Positions 11,648 to 22,430 of a DNA stretch of 64,000 bases are shown here, piece after piece; positions within the stretch are counted from its first letter, which is position 1, and each line of letters opens with the position of its first letter. The notes under the pieces are model-generated. The model was not told the origin of the DNA, did not search any database, and was given only the letters and a program-made list of their open reading frames with translations. The position numbers were made by a program, and so were the translations under genes. The stretch lies in contig SNVD02001095.1 of NCBI GenBank assembly GCA_013180625.2, positions 79,949 through 143,948 of the forward strand, written 5' to 3'. Source of the stretch: Boswellia sacra (taxonomy: Eukaryota > Streptophyta > Magnoliopsida > Sapindales > Burseraceae).

Positions 11648-13819
11648 TGTTTACCTAAAAAAATCACAAAAATATGCAAAATTAAGATATAATTAAGGAA
11701 GAAAAACAACAAGTTTCAAAATTAAATAAGGTATAGCTTAATTAATTAACAAGAAGAAGACTACATACATAGCACATATATCACTATAATAAACTATATG
11801 TATAATATAAGAATAAAATTAATTACAAATAAATAATTTTATATTAAACTATACATATAATATCATTTTTGTGTGTAGGCAATAAACAAACAAATGAACA
11901 TATAATATACAATCATATAAAATCCCCTCATAGAAAAGAAAAAAAATACAAAAATAAATTCCAATATATTATGTCAATGTCTTTAGATATACTAACATCT
12001 CATGCATAAAAATTTTTTACATCACTTAATTCTAAAAGTTCAGGTTTTGAGTTAACTAATTGTCTCATAAGATTTATTACCATGTTTCAAATATTCTCTA
12101 GCATTTTTTAACAAATCGATAGAAAAAAAATACAAATATTAAAAGAGGAATATTAATGATAATTATAAGCTGATAGTTTTGAGTCTAAGTGACCTACCTA
12201 CTTCTCACTTGTCCTTCGTTTAAATTCTTAGGTCAATTTTGGGCTATCAAATTAAATCTATTTTGCCAAATTACAGCAATTTTGTCCTCAACCTCAAGCA
12301 TTAGGGCGAATAAAACAAATTATAAATAAATAAAAAAGAAGAGGAGAAACGTGAAAGAGATAAATAAATATTCTTTGCTAAATAAATTATACATAACAGT
12401 TGCTCGGTTATTGTTGCATGACATTTGGGAAATCAAAAAATAATGACCAAATTTCAAAATTGGGATAAATAAACATTAGCCCTCTCTTACTAGTGGACAT
12501 TTGGTGGATTCATTACATATCATATTTTATAACTATATATATATACCTCCAGAGTTATTATGAAATGACTAGCTAATTAACCGAAGAGTAATGACCAAAT
12601 TTCAAAGTATTTGAATTCAGTGATGTTAGGTTGACTTGAATTAGGTTTTGCTTGAAAAATTGGCCCATAATTTATAACGGTAAATTATGGCATTGACTGG
12701 CTAATTAGACAAGGAAGAATAATTATGACCAAATAGCAAAGTATTTGAATTCAGCCATGTTAGGCTGACATGAGCTATGCCTTTAATTGCAATTTATTAT
12801 ACAACCCGGCCAATCACATTGACATAAGCTTAAAAGTCAGCATCAATTTACAATGACTATGAGAACACACATTTATTTTAGAGAGAAGTTAAATATCCCT
12901 TTATCAACACTTAATTTATGCATTATTTGGGTACGAGAATGACCAAGCATATCAAATTACTACATATCAATAACAAATTATAATTGGTCAATAAAATAAT
13001 TTTAGCTTAATCATCTTTTGAAGTTTTTCATTCTGATTACTCAGTAACATAATTTGAAATCATATAAAATTTATCTTGGGTTTGCAAGGATAAATTATTT
13101 GAGGTAATTATGAAGTCTTAAAAGAAGCAATTACAAATAACTTACAATTTTTTTTGTAACAAACTCACAAAATTATTAAAAACAAATCCAGTTCAAACTT
13201 CAAACATGCTTGTGCAATGAGAACTAACCCAAGATAGAAAGAGAGTGCGACAGTGTGATCCAAAGGCAAGTTAGTTGGCCGTGAAAGAGAAGGAGGCCTT
13301 TGGAGTTGCGAAGGCAAGTTGGCCAAGAGAGAGGAGGCTGGACCGCTGGCGCAACCGCGGAGGTGCTACGACGTTGGAGATGTGAAGGCGACTTGGCTGA
13401 CGACTGGCAAAGGTGGACGAGTGATGATGGTGGAGATGGTGGAGAGTGAGACAGTGACTATTAGAGATTTTAGCAAGTAGAAGACGGTTTAGGAGATTTG
13501 GGAACATTATTTTCTTTATATGGTTTAGTGATATCTCACAATATCTTATTGTATTAAAATTTATCACAATCACCCCCTAAAAATTATTTCTAAGTCTAAA
13601 TATTTTATTTTTTCATATAAACCCTTATACTGCACGGGGTGCGGCGAGTCAAACAAGGCTAGGGGCTAGACTCGGACCCGAACCTAGACCTGCCCTGGAC
13701 GAGGTAGCACATTTGAAGGCCCAAACCCACCCTTAAATTCAAAATAAATGGTCAAGACCCGACCCTAAAGTACGCGTCACAACGGGGCTCCGAGTCGGTG
13801 GGTCATTTTACCATCCTTA
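11648..13819. other. hAT-1 right arm, 5' of the transposase
   Basis: An AT-rich stretch without coding sequence runs to about 13200, then a purine-rich, GC-richer part (13260-13460) that may be 5' leader. A GC-rich subterminal segment (13630-13800) is rich in GGGTC and CCGA-type words and mirrors the left arm. The 100-codon open frame at 13271-13573 looks fortuitous. Confidence 0.5.
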
Positions 13820-13827
13820 AACATAAC

Positions 13828-15330
13828 TATCATAAGAACTCCTAAAGAAATGTTACCTACAATGAATGTATTAAACCGAAGATACCGCTGCCTAGGACTT
13901 TGCTTCAAACCATACAATGATTTTTTCAACAAGCAAACATAGTGTTCTTTACTTGGAAGTTCAAATCCCTCAGGTTGGCTCATGTAGATCTTCTCTTCTA
14001 ACTCACCATGCAAGAATGCAATTTTGACATCCATCAGCTCAAATTTAAGATCAAAACATGCTACAAGTGATAAAAGAACCATTATCGATGTGTCTTTCAC
14101 CACTGTAGAAAAGATCTCATTGTAATCAATCCCCTCATGTTGTATAAAACCCTTAGCCACTAACCTAGCCTTGTATCTAGGCTTCTCACCTAACAACCCT
14201 TCCTTGCGTTTGTATATCCATTTACAACCAACAATCGTTTGCTTTTCAGAGTTCTCTACAATCTCTCATGTCTTATTATTCTTCTTCAAAGAATTAATTT
14301 CCTTTAACATTGCCTCTTTCCACTAGATGGACTCATCACAACTCACGACCTCAAGGTATGTACGTGGCTCATTCTCATCAATCACATCAGTTGTATTTGA
14401 AGTATAAGCCACTAAGTCAGAGCACCCATACCTTTTTGGAGGTCTAATCTGCTTCCTTTCTCTATCCCTTGCCAGTCTATAATCTGGTTATGGTAGTTGT
14501 TACTGCTCAGCCTTAGGTGCATCCTCAATCACTTGCTAACAAACAACGCTTACAGGCTTCACCTCAAAACAAATAGTTTATGACTTTGAACCAGTCACCT
14601 CTGATTTATCTGTCCCAAAAACTCTATCATGTTACGCAATTAATCCCGAAATCTCATCTTTATTAAAGACGACATCTCTGCTAATGATTGGTTTTGACAC
14701 TCCCTGAGCTGTGTACCACAATCTATAACCCTTTGTACCTTTGGGTTAGTCAACAAAGATATATTTCAATGCTCTAGGATCTAACTTCCCATCATTCACG
14801 CGTGCATATGCTGCATAGTCAAACACGCTTAAGTTGTAATAGCTCACTAGTCTACGAAACCACACCTCCTTAGGTGTTTTACAATCAATAGTTGTAGAAG
14901 GACTTCTATTAACTAAATAAGTTGTCATACTCACAGCTTTTACCCAGAACTCTTTTTTCAATCCTGCATTAAAGAGCATGCACCTGACTCTCTCCACCAA
15001 AGTCCTATTCATTTTCTCAGCTAAGCCATTTTGTTAGGGGGTTTGCCTAACTGTTTTATGCCTTATAATCCCAGGATCTTTACAATAAGAATCAAACTCA
15101 TGACTACAAAACTTAAGCCCATTATCTTTCCTAAGTTTCTTTACCCTTTTACCAATATGAGTTTCTATAAGCTTTTTCCACTATCTAAATTTTTTCAAAA
15201 GCTTCATTCTTATGTTTCAACAAAGATTGTCATATACAAAGATTCGAGTTTTAGCCAAACTTTTGTCGTAGTATCCTCTCCATCAATTTGTCACAGAATG
15301 TTATCTACCAGGTAAAGTATAAGAGTGCTA
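13828..15330 (-). pseudogene. Copia-A pol fragment: integrase C-terminal part and RT N-terminus
   Basis: RT N-terminal sequence at 13828-14196 includes KARLVAKGF, FLHGELEEKIYM and SLYGLKQSPR. Integrase sequence at 14746-15012 includes MNRTLVERVRCML, the usual start of the segment after the catalytic Glu. Between them the frame is broken. Upstream to 15330 only weak integrase traces remain and gag is essentially gone. RT resumes at 6260 on the other side of hAT-1. Confidence 0.8.
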
Positions 15331-15582
15331 TAAGCTATCTTCATGATCTTATATTTCTCCTCCTCAGGTAGATCTTCCTTTAAGGCAGTTTTTCCTTAAA
15401 GAACCTTCACACACTTCTGCTACACAAGAATCGCCCTCATCTTCTTCTTCCAAAGACCAAAGTCACCCTTGCCATCCAACTTCTCTATTTCAAACTTGGT
15501 TTTAGGTATTATTTCTCACTTGAGAATTTCACGAATAGGTTATATGTGAAGCTAAGCCTAAACCAAGGCTTTGATACAAGAT

Positions 15583-16203
15583 TGTTGTGACAGACCATAG
15601 ATCTAGCCAACCAATTCCACCCAAGAGCCATAAAATATCAATCACAATAGAGATAACAATCCACAACAAACAAACAAACAAGTAAAGAAAAAAATAAAAA
15701 AGAGATAACACCAAGATTTAAATGGTTCGGCCAATTAAGTTTACGTCCACTGGGAAGACTGCAGAAGAATTTTTACTTTGAAGAAAACAAGATTCAAAGC
15801 TTACAATACTCTCTCTCACTAAGAAACACTCTTTTCTTAGTCCTCACGTTTTCCTAAAAACCCTAGAAGAGAATATTAAGAAGTCTCACTCAAAATACAA
15901 AAGACAGCTTTTAAATAGTGTCTATATGACATACAGTAACCGACATTTGTGCAGTGGTGCAATGTCCCTTATGCAAGAGCGCAAGGTTTCTACTTGGAGC
16001 TAGAGCGTCCTATCCTCGTCATTGTGCCACAGCACAACAAATCTTGCACAAGAGCGCCAATGTTGCGCAAGAGTGCAACTCACGTTGCACAAGAGGGCAA
16101 CATCTCTGCCAATGTTGCGCAGAAACACAACATATCTTGCACATGAGCTCGAGCCCCCAAGTCTAACTCCAAATTTACTACGATTTGAGAGTCAACACTA
16201 ACA
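15583..16203 (-). repeat. Copia-A LTR, right (5' LTR in element orientation)
   Basis: Starts TGTTGTGAC and ends CACTAACA on the plus strand. It aligns with 4577-5185 with many transitions and a few small indels. The primer-binding site lies immediately to its left in plus coordinates. Confidence 0.85.
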
Positions 16204-16229
16204 AATAGATTTAAATAGTTAAACATCAT

Positions 16230-17690
16230 AGTGTAAATAATAAAAAAGCCACAACCAACTACTTTAAAATACGAACAATCGCAACCTCTATCTTTAATAT
16301 AATCTTCACCCTTGTCTTTAGATAATTCTTCTTCTTCTTTGCCATCATCTTCTTCTTCCACTTCTCCCTGATCCTTGTCCTCGGACAAATCTTCTTCATC
16401 TTCATCTTCAAATTGCCAGTTGTAGTCTAAATTTGAGCAGATTAATGCTAAACAATAAAATATTCCATACGATGGGAAAGAGATGGATGGCAAACCTATT
16501 TCAAATACCTGATATGAAAGAAAAAGTCAAAAAACGGACGATTGTGCGCCGGTTTCTATTATATATTTTATCTTAAGTATGCATAGCAAGACTCCTTCAT
16601 AAGTGATTATAATAGTAGAAGCTAGGTAAGGGAGAATCGCCATAAAATAGAACAAGGCAACATAATGCCATAATTTTCCGGAAGCTTTACGAGCCCTTTG
16701 CAGAAAATTTGAATTGTATAAACTAAGTTTAGTCAATTAGTCCCTAATTAACTCAAAATGAAATAATCATCAACTATTACGAAAAAAAACTTATATACCT
16801 CAGCATCAGTAGGCTTTTCAACAATTGATACTTTTGATTTGAGCTCCTGAAATTATATTAAAAGAACTAAATAATTAATCTAATAGGGATCTATTGGGAT
16901 TGTATCATCGTTAGGGTTCTTGAAACACTTATTGAATTGTATTGAACACTTTCTGAGATCTTACTTACACAAACCTAAAAGGGTTTTGGACCTTGCATGG
17001 ATACCAAAAGACACATAAATATATGGTAGTCTTAACGTGTATCCTAAGGCCACATGTTAATCCATTGAAGATTATTTAAATTTACTTGAAATTTGTGCAT
17101 TAAATTTTTGAAAGTATATGCTCTCAGGACACATATTAAGACTACCCATAAATTTATCCAAGAATTAAAAGATTTAATTGATTAGTTTATGATAAAATTT
17201 TTAGGAAAAAATTAATATATTAACTTCAGCCTATGTTGCATTTGCCTTTCAATGAATCCTTCCATGATTGAGCAGAGGTCTTTTGCGATGAAAATCATGA
17301 AAAGCAGAAAACTTGCAGCAAATAGATTCTTCCCAATGGGAAGATAAGTGGGCTTATTATCAAAGATGGAGAGCAAGATTTCCGCGATTGGGACGGATGT
17401 AGTCAAAGCAAGGAAAATTTTATACTGCAGAGGAGATATCAGTTAAAAAATAATATATTTATATATAATTAAGGGAATTATATTTTTGATTTCTCTTTGG
17501 AAAAAAAATGAAAATAGTTTTAATTAGTGTAAGAATTACCCAAAAAAGTATATTCTTCTTCTTGGAAAGAAGAAAGAGTGAACGCCTTTTTAACGTGGCT
17601 TGAGAATGCTTCAACGTCCTAGCCTGATCGTCTAATCCAGCTTGATCTTCTTCGGAATAATCTATGGAATGGAATTGCAGAGGAAACAAG
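16230..17690 (-). pseudogene. Family M membrane protein, copy 1 (degenerate)
   Basis: Minus-strand, multi-exon homologue of M3. Exon 1 (about 17540-17672) encodes an acidic then basic N-terminus (DYSEEDQAGLDDQ…). Exon 2 (about 17220-17424, after CTCTGCAG at its 5' side) encodes a hydrophobic segment and ends ERQMQHRLK. Exon 3 (from about 16720 down) has IIITYE and is followed by an acidic tail rich in D, E and K at 16250-16420. Damage: the start codon seen as ATG in M3 is ATA here; the exon 2 donor and exon 3 acceptor are altered (CTGCAAAG instead of CTGCAG); extra sequence separates IIITYE from the tail. Function of the family is unknown. It converged on G1 before Copia-A inserted. Confidence 0.6.
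17023..17154. repeat. Imperfect inverted repeat in the M1 intron
   Basis: TATGGTAGTCTTAACGTG at about 17023-17040 is repeated inverted as CACATATTAAGACTACCCATA at about 17131-17151, with further pairing beyond. Arms of roughly 28 bases around a 70-80 base middle suggest a small foldback element or an RNA hairpin. Confidence 0.5.
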
Positions 17691-18227
17691 AGAGATGATT
17701 TGAGAATGATACTTTAATTTCTTAGTTTAATGAATCAGAACACGCACTGAACATTAATTTATTGGTGAGCTTGGAGAGAAACTAAATTATCTGACACAAA
17801 CTCTCATTTATTAATTATTAAATTAAACCAAGTAGAAATAGAAATCCTTAAAACAACGTAACAATTTCTTCCTATTAGTTAATTTAATTTAATTCTTGTT
17901 TTGATTCCTAGTAACGACAAAATTATCGGAAAGTATGAACGTTTTTATGAATAAGATATATTTATTGAAACATAATCATTAGATTTATTATCACTATTGG
18001 TTAATTTTACAAATTACCGGATCATTATCATTCATTATTTTTTTATTAAAAAAAAAACTACTTTGTGGTTTGATATCCCTTTGATTTTCATTAATGTGCT
18101 AGGCAAAGTATAGGAAGAAACTCTCATAATTTTTTGCGTAATCATGTCTTATAAAAAATTCACATATCAATCTATTAAATATGATTGTGTAAATGTAACG
18201 TTTTATTATTTTGACTTGGAACAAGGT
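17691..18227. other. Region between M1 and G2
   Basis: 5' flank of M1 (its first 180 bases resemble the flank of M3 at 44030-44200) followed by the region upstream of G2. The 5' half of the G gene is not found here, so the G2 copy is truncated or replaced at about 18228. Confidence 0.45.
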
Positions 18228-18464
18228 AACCATGGGCTGTTGAAGCAGAAGCTTCAGAGGTCTGTGAAGGGGCTAAAGGAGGTTGCCATTGGGATTGTCT
18301 CGGATATTACTCAAGAGATGTCTGTGAGAAGGCTTGGATTAACGGTTGTCAGGATCAAGTCTGCTTTGCCATCTTTTTTTATGATAAGAATTAAATGTTT
18401 TTGGACCAGAAGTGATTGGAAATTAGATGATCGATGGAATCATTCACAATTAAAATGGGAATAA
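18228..18464 (+). pseudogene. Family G, copy 2 (5' truncated)
   Basis: Encodes a block clearly homologous to residues about 84-138 of G1: LKQKLQRSVKGL, IVSDITQEMS, VVRIKSALPSFFMIRIKCF. The acidic, His-rich N-terminal half of G1 is absent and the C-terminus has a different end. An upstream in-frame ATG at 18144 would give a 106-residue protein with an unrelated N-terminus, so a chimeric gene cannot be excluded. The duplicated 3' flank runs on to about 18775. Confidence 0.6.
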
Positions 18465-18889
18465 TAAGTGATCATCTCATCATCATCATCCATGAATAAT
18501 CTGCATGTTTCTAACTTCTTATTTCTAGTCGTTTATTACAATTTGGATTTTATCTCAAATTAGTGTTGCTGTAGATAACTTACATATATATTTCCTCGAT
18601 CCGTTAAGATTGCTTTATTTAGAAGGATATTTCATCATCTCTTTTAACGATCGTGGGTTAAATTATGGTAAATCCTTCACTTGTGAGCTTCCAAACCCAT
18701 AAACTATAAATATATAAGAAATGATTGCTAGCTACTCAATAATAATGATTCGAGCATTTACCGGTAAAAATTTAAATCGGATAGCTAGAGAATTGTTTCA
18801 CCTAAGCTAGGCTAGTAATTAAAAAAAAATAATAAACAACATAATCATGTCAATTACAATGTCAAAAAAAAAAAGGGAAACTGTATCAG

Positions 18890-19530
18890 AAAGTTTTTGC
18901 CATCCAGTTACCATCTTTGTCATCTATATAATCTTCATCCTCGTCTTTGGACCAATCATCATCATCATCTTCTTCTATATCTTCTTTCTTTACAATGTTC
19001 ATAATTTTCGAAATAGCGCAACTTCAAATAAAATGGTACATAAAAACCTCCATATACTATCAGCACAAGTATTTATTACAGAACTTCTTCCTGAGTTATA
19101 ATAATAGCAGAAGCCAGGTAAGGAAGAACTGCCAAAACAGAAGGCGACATTTTGCCTTAAATTGCCCCAAGGTTTACGGGTACACTGATGAAAAATACAA
19201 AATAAAAAATTGTAGAATTAGTTTGGTTAGTCATCTAATCATTTAACTCAAAATCAAAAGTATTCATTATCATCAACTCTTTCGAAAAAAATACCTCGGC
19301 AGGTTTTCATCACCATAACAAGTCTTACCTCAAACACAAATTGAATTCTTGCCTCCACAGCAGATAACGCGTGCTGACAATGCTCCCATCAGTATTGTCA
19401 GGGAAATTACTTCAAATAGACCCCAAAGTATATCGAATGCATCATAGTTCATAAGTAGCCATAAATTAGTGTAGACTTCATCAATCTGTCGGAGGAAAAG
19501 CACAGATGGAAGAAGTCCCCAAAGAACATT
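18890..19530 (-). pseudogene. Family M membrane protein, copy 2 (degenerate)
   Basis: Exon 3 starts at 19185 after a CATCAG acceptor and contains LPYLASAIIITQEEVL, matching the M3 and M1 segment. A 2-base deletion relative to M1 and M3 lies just before LPYLA and an in-frame stop follows. Exon 2 (about 19329-19530) ends with a GAG|GTAAGA donor and a frame reading EARIQFVFE, the counterpart of ERQIQLKQE in M3. A long open stretch before that (LWGLFEVISLTILMGAL) is in another frame, so one more shift is present. Exon 1 was not located. It sits about 430 bp after G2, the same spacing as G1 to M1 without Copia-A. Confidence 0.55.
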
Positions 19531-19717
19531 TGAGCAAGATGTTTATGACTAATGTAGACTAAGGATGTCAAATGGATGATATAATTAAGTTAATGATTTG
19601 AAATTATTGTTAATATAGATATAAAATTATGTTTTATATCTATAGTGATACTATAGGGATTGTTTCGTATTATATTTATTCAGTACATTTTTATTTTTCA
19701 TTATATTTTATTTAATA

Positions 19718-19975
19718 CTATGATGCATTTGACATAACGTAGACTCCCAAGTGGACACTACCACATAGAATATCACTTGTCCAAGGTCTTGATCTAAACA
19801 AAAATGAATCCCCAAACCAACGAACTAGTCTATCTCTCAACCAACTAGGTAAGCGATCTGCCACCCAATAACCTACTTTGTGATCCGAATGTACTTGTTT
19901 TGCCCATTCTATTATTTTTGTTATAGTATATGGTGGCTTAAACGTTAAAAAAGTGACAAAAGTAATTATGGAAGC
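19718..19975 (-). pseudogene. Unrecognised 85-codon open frame without start codon
   Basis: An open frame of 85 sense codons with no usable ATG near its 5' end. The middle reads like real protein: WAKQVHSDHKVGYWVADRLP then SWLRDRLVRWFGDSFLF. Tryptophan, arginine and aspartate are far more frequent than in the AT-rich surroundings. I do not recognise it. It may be an exon or a relic of a captured gene. Confidence 0.3.
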
Positions 19976-19995
19976 TCAACCAATTTCGGGTGGGA

Positions 19996-21270
19996 TTATG
20001 GATGGGTTGGAGAAGAAGTTGGGGCGATTGAAGTTACCGAACACATATAGGTTGTATAGAAAACATGTCTACCAAAAGCTTTCTCCCTACAAGGAAAACC
20101 TATTATACAGCAAAGTGGAATAAATGTAGTCAAGTTAGAAGCAAAATGTGAAACATAGTGGAGAACAAAGCTGATACTGTAGAACTTAAAAATTAAGTCC
20201 ATAAAATGTAAGTTTCATTATCATCGTTTAATGCATCAAGCCAAGGAGAAAGCAAATCTTGCACATATTTAAATAGTATGCATTAGGAGTCCACTCAACC
20301 CTTATTGTTAGAACTTTTATAGTCAAATAAAAAAAAATTACATTAAATAAGCATATCAAGACTCATGCCTTTGGCCGACTATGGGAGATCAGTAGGAGCA
20401 TACCTACAGGTAAGTATAAAAATACTAATATGGATATATTTAATGCTTGCTTTGAGGAATGAAATAAAAGATACCTACAGAGGTAGTCTCTAAGATAAAG
20501 AGTAGTTCCAATGACCAAAATTCCCACCCACACCAAAATGAAAATCACGAAGTAGATTGCGAGATTAAAAAAATAACATGTAGCTTTCTTGAAAAGAGAG
20601 TACTCTCAAATTTTATTTAATGATAAAAAGTTGAATGACAGTCCTTGTGTTCAACTCCCTTCATATAGAACAAAATAAAAAGATTCAAATACCTCTAAAA
20701 GCATTAAATATTATTTCCTAGCACCCAATGATATTATAATAATAAAATAGCTCACAAATAAAGTAGCACAAATATAACCCAAATGTAGCGCAAAAATAGT
20801 ACAAAAATAAATAAGCAAAAAGTAAGACTAAACAAGTTTAACCTGTGAAAACCATGCTACATCAGAAAAGCTTAAAATCTTTAATCTCAATTGATGTTCT
20901 TGTTGGCATGATGCAATCACCAGCCATTATTCCCTTTAAGGTTTTAGAATTTCCTAGTGTAAGGGAAGAGTGAATGTAACTTGTGCAACTCAATCCAAAC
21001 GTAATGCTAGACCAAGCAAGCAGAGGTGTTATCTCACCAAGCACAATTATTTTTTCCACAAGAAACAGATATAGGAGACTAGTTTGACAAAAACAAAATT
21101 CTTACAAGAAAAATTATTAAAATATTGATTATAATAAGGCATGCGCTCAAGGAAAAAAAGAGATATCTGAAAGTATTACCCTGCCACACTCATATTTGTT
21201 GTGAAATAGAGTAGAAATGAATGTGAAAACCAATGAAGTGATGCAATATAACTGAAAAATATTAGTCATA
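19996..21270 (-). other. Possible relic exons of a second membrane-protein gene
   Basis: Three minus-strand stretches look exon-like. At 20470-20548 a hydrophobic segment (FILVWVGILVIGTTLYL) ends at a GTAG|GTATC donor-like site. At 21180-21260 a good acceptor (TTTTTCAG) precedes LYCITSLVFTFISTLF. At 20100-20190 a CTACAG acceptor precedes a similar but diverged stretch. The regions around 20230-20330 and 21300-21460 also share short words, which suggests that an exon and its flanks were duplicated. No complete gene can be built. A relation to family M is possible but unproven. Confidence 0.3.
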
Positions 21271-21861
21271 TTCTTGTTACAAATAGAAATCATTTTGTTA
21301 GACATCCAAGGAAGAAGGAAGCAAATCTTGCCAATATAAAAACCGTCTATATTTGGGAGTAGCTACAATCAGAAATTAAGTTTGTTTGTATTAGGCATTG
21401 TAAAGAAAAAACACTCATCCTCCGATTGATAGAACTTATAAGGACTAGATTGAAGTTGAAAAAATGCAGCAAAATAACTAAATAAGCACCAGTTTTTCTA
21501 ATAAGCACTAGTTTTTCTAATTGTATAATAGATTGATTGCATTATAAAGTGCAGTAAGGATGAATATTGAGGATGCTAACAAGCATATGTGTTCTCCTCG
21601 GTTTGCATTTCCCTTATGCAGAACTTGGCACATGATTATGAACATGCCTATATAAGAATATTAAGAGAAATAAGTGCGAGTTATACCTACTAAAACAATC
21701 CCAAAGAGAACATCTAGTTGCTATAACAAGCATGCTTGATTTCACTACTCATGGCCTTCCTCCATTGTAGTTTTTTTCTTTACATTTAGGAATATTTTCT
21801 AACCATAAGATAGAATAGGAAAAGTGGACTCTTTTTGCAACATCTTCGGTGATATCAACCT

Positions 21862-22430
21862 TGTTACGACTTAAACACCCTAATTCATTTTAATCCAAGA
21901 GCAATTATAAGAATGCAAAGAAATTAAAGCACAAAACACACAAAATTTATACAAGTTCGCCTTAATGTGAGACTACATCAGTCGCTGTAGAAATTCACTA
22001 TGACAGTAAAAAAGTTTTACAAGGTCATCAATCACACTCACGATCTCTCTGTGTTTACAAAATCTCTCACAACACACCAATACACTTTGACAGCTCTTTA
22101 AAACATAATGATATCGAGGATAATCAAAGTTACAAATAAGCCCTCACGCACTAGTGTCGCAGATCAGATTGTGTAGCACCATGGCTCTATGACCACAACA
22201 ACTAGCGTTGCAGCAACAGAGTAGCGTTGTGGCCTTATACTCTCTGTCTCACGTTGGGTGTTCCTAGCACTGCAGCGCTTAAAGACAAAGGCTAGGGCAC
22301 ATGATGCTTCAGCATAGGGCATTAAGGATGAGGAATTGATTAGGCTCCACAACGTAACACACCTCATCCAGAACAAAGGGTCTTATTCCTTTCACTTGGG
22401 TTTTGGTAGAGGTAGACCAAGAAAGTGATG
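21862..22430 (-). repeat. Probable decayed Copia-type solo LTR
   Basis: The layout parallels the Copia-A LTR: 'ttatacaagttcgcc…actacatcagtcgctg…aattcacta' resembles 'gatttaagtggctcggcc…acgtccactg…aattttcact', followed by 'ctctctc' and by GCGTTGCAGCAAC-like words. It begins near TGTTACGAC. No second LTR or clear target-site duplication was found, so ends are approximate. Confidence 0.35.

Larger units (their letters stand above)
6282..13819 (-). mobile_element. hAT-1: hAT DNA transposon nested in Copia-A RT
   Basis: The ends read TAGGGTTGGCAATTTT at the left and, inverted, TAAGGATGGTAAAATG at the right: imperfect terminal inverted repeats. The flanks AACACAAC (6274-6281) and AACATAAC (13820-13827) form an 8-bp target-site duplication with one mismatch, the size typical of hAT. 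Both arms are GC-rich next to the ends. A minus-strand transposase remnant occupies 9520-11647. A second TIR-like sequence, TAGGGATGGTAAAAT at 6308, matches the right end better than the outer left end does. At 7.5 kb the element is long for a hAT, and 7100-9450 may hold a further insertion. Confidence 0.8.
4577..16203 (-). mobile_element. Copia-A: old Ty1/Copia LTR retrotransposon carrying hAT-1
   Basis: LTRs at 4577-5185 and 15583-16203 flank a minus-strand element. The flanking 5-mers AATAA (4572-4576) and AATAG (16204-16208) look like a target-site duplication with one mutation. A degenerate initiator-Met tRNA primer site follows the right LTR on the minus strand (…TGTATCAAAGCC). The polypurine tract AAGGTGGAGATT adjoins the left LTR and is the same as in Copia-B, so the two belong to one lineage (Tnt1-like). 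Without hAT-1 the element is about 4.1 kb; most of gag and protease is missing. The two LTRs differ at roughly a tenth of sites by eye, mostly transitions, so this is the oldest of the four Copia insertions here. Confidence 0.85.

Noticed and set aside
13271..13573. 100-residue His-rich frame as a gene
   Set aside because: It is in the purine-rich leader of hAT-1 and has no domain; composition explains the open frame.
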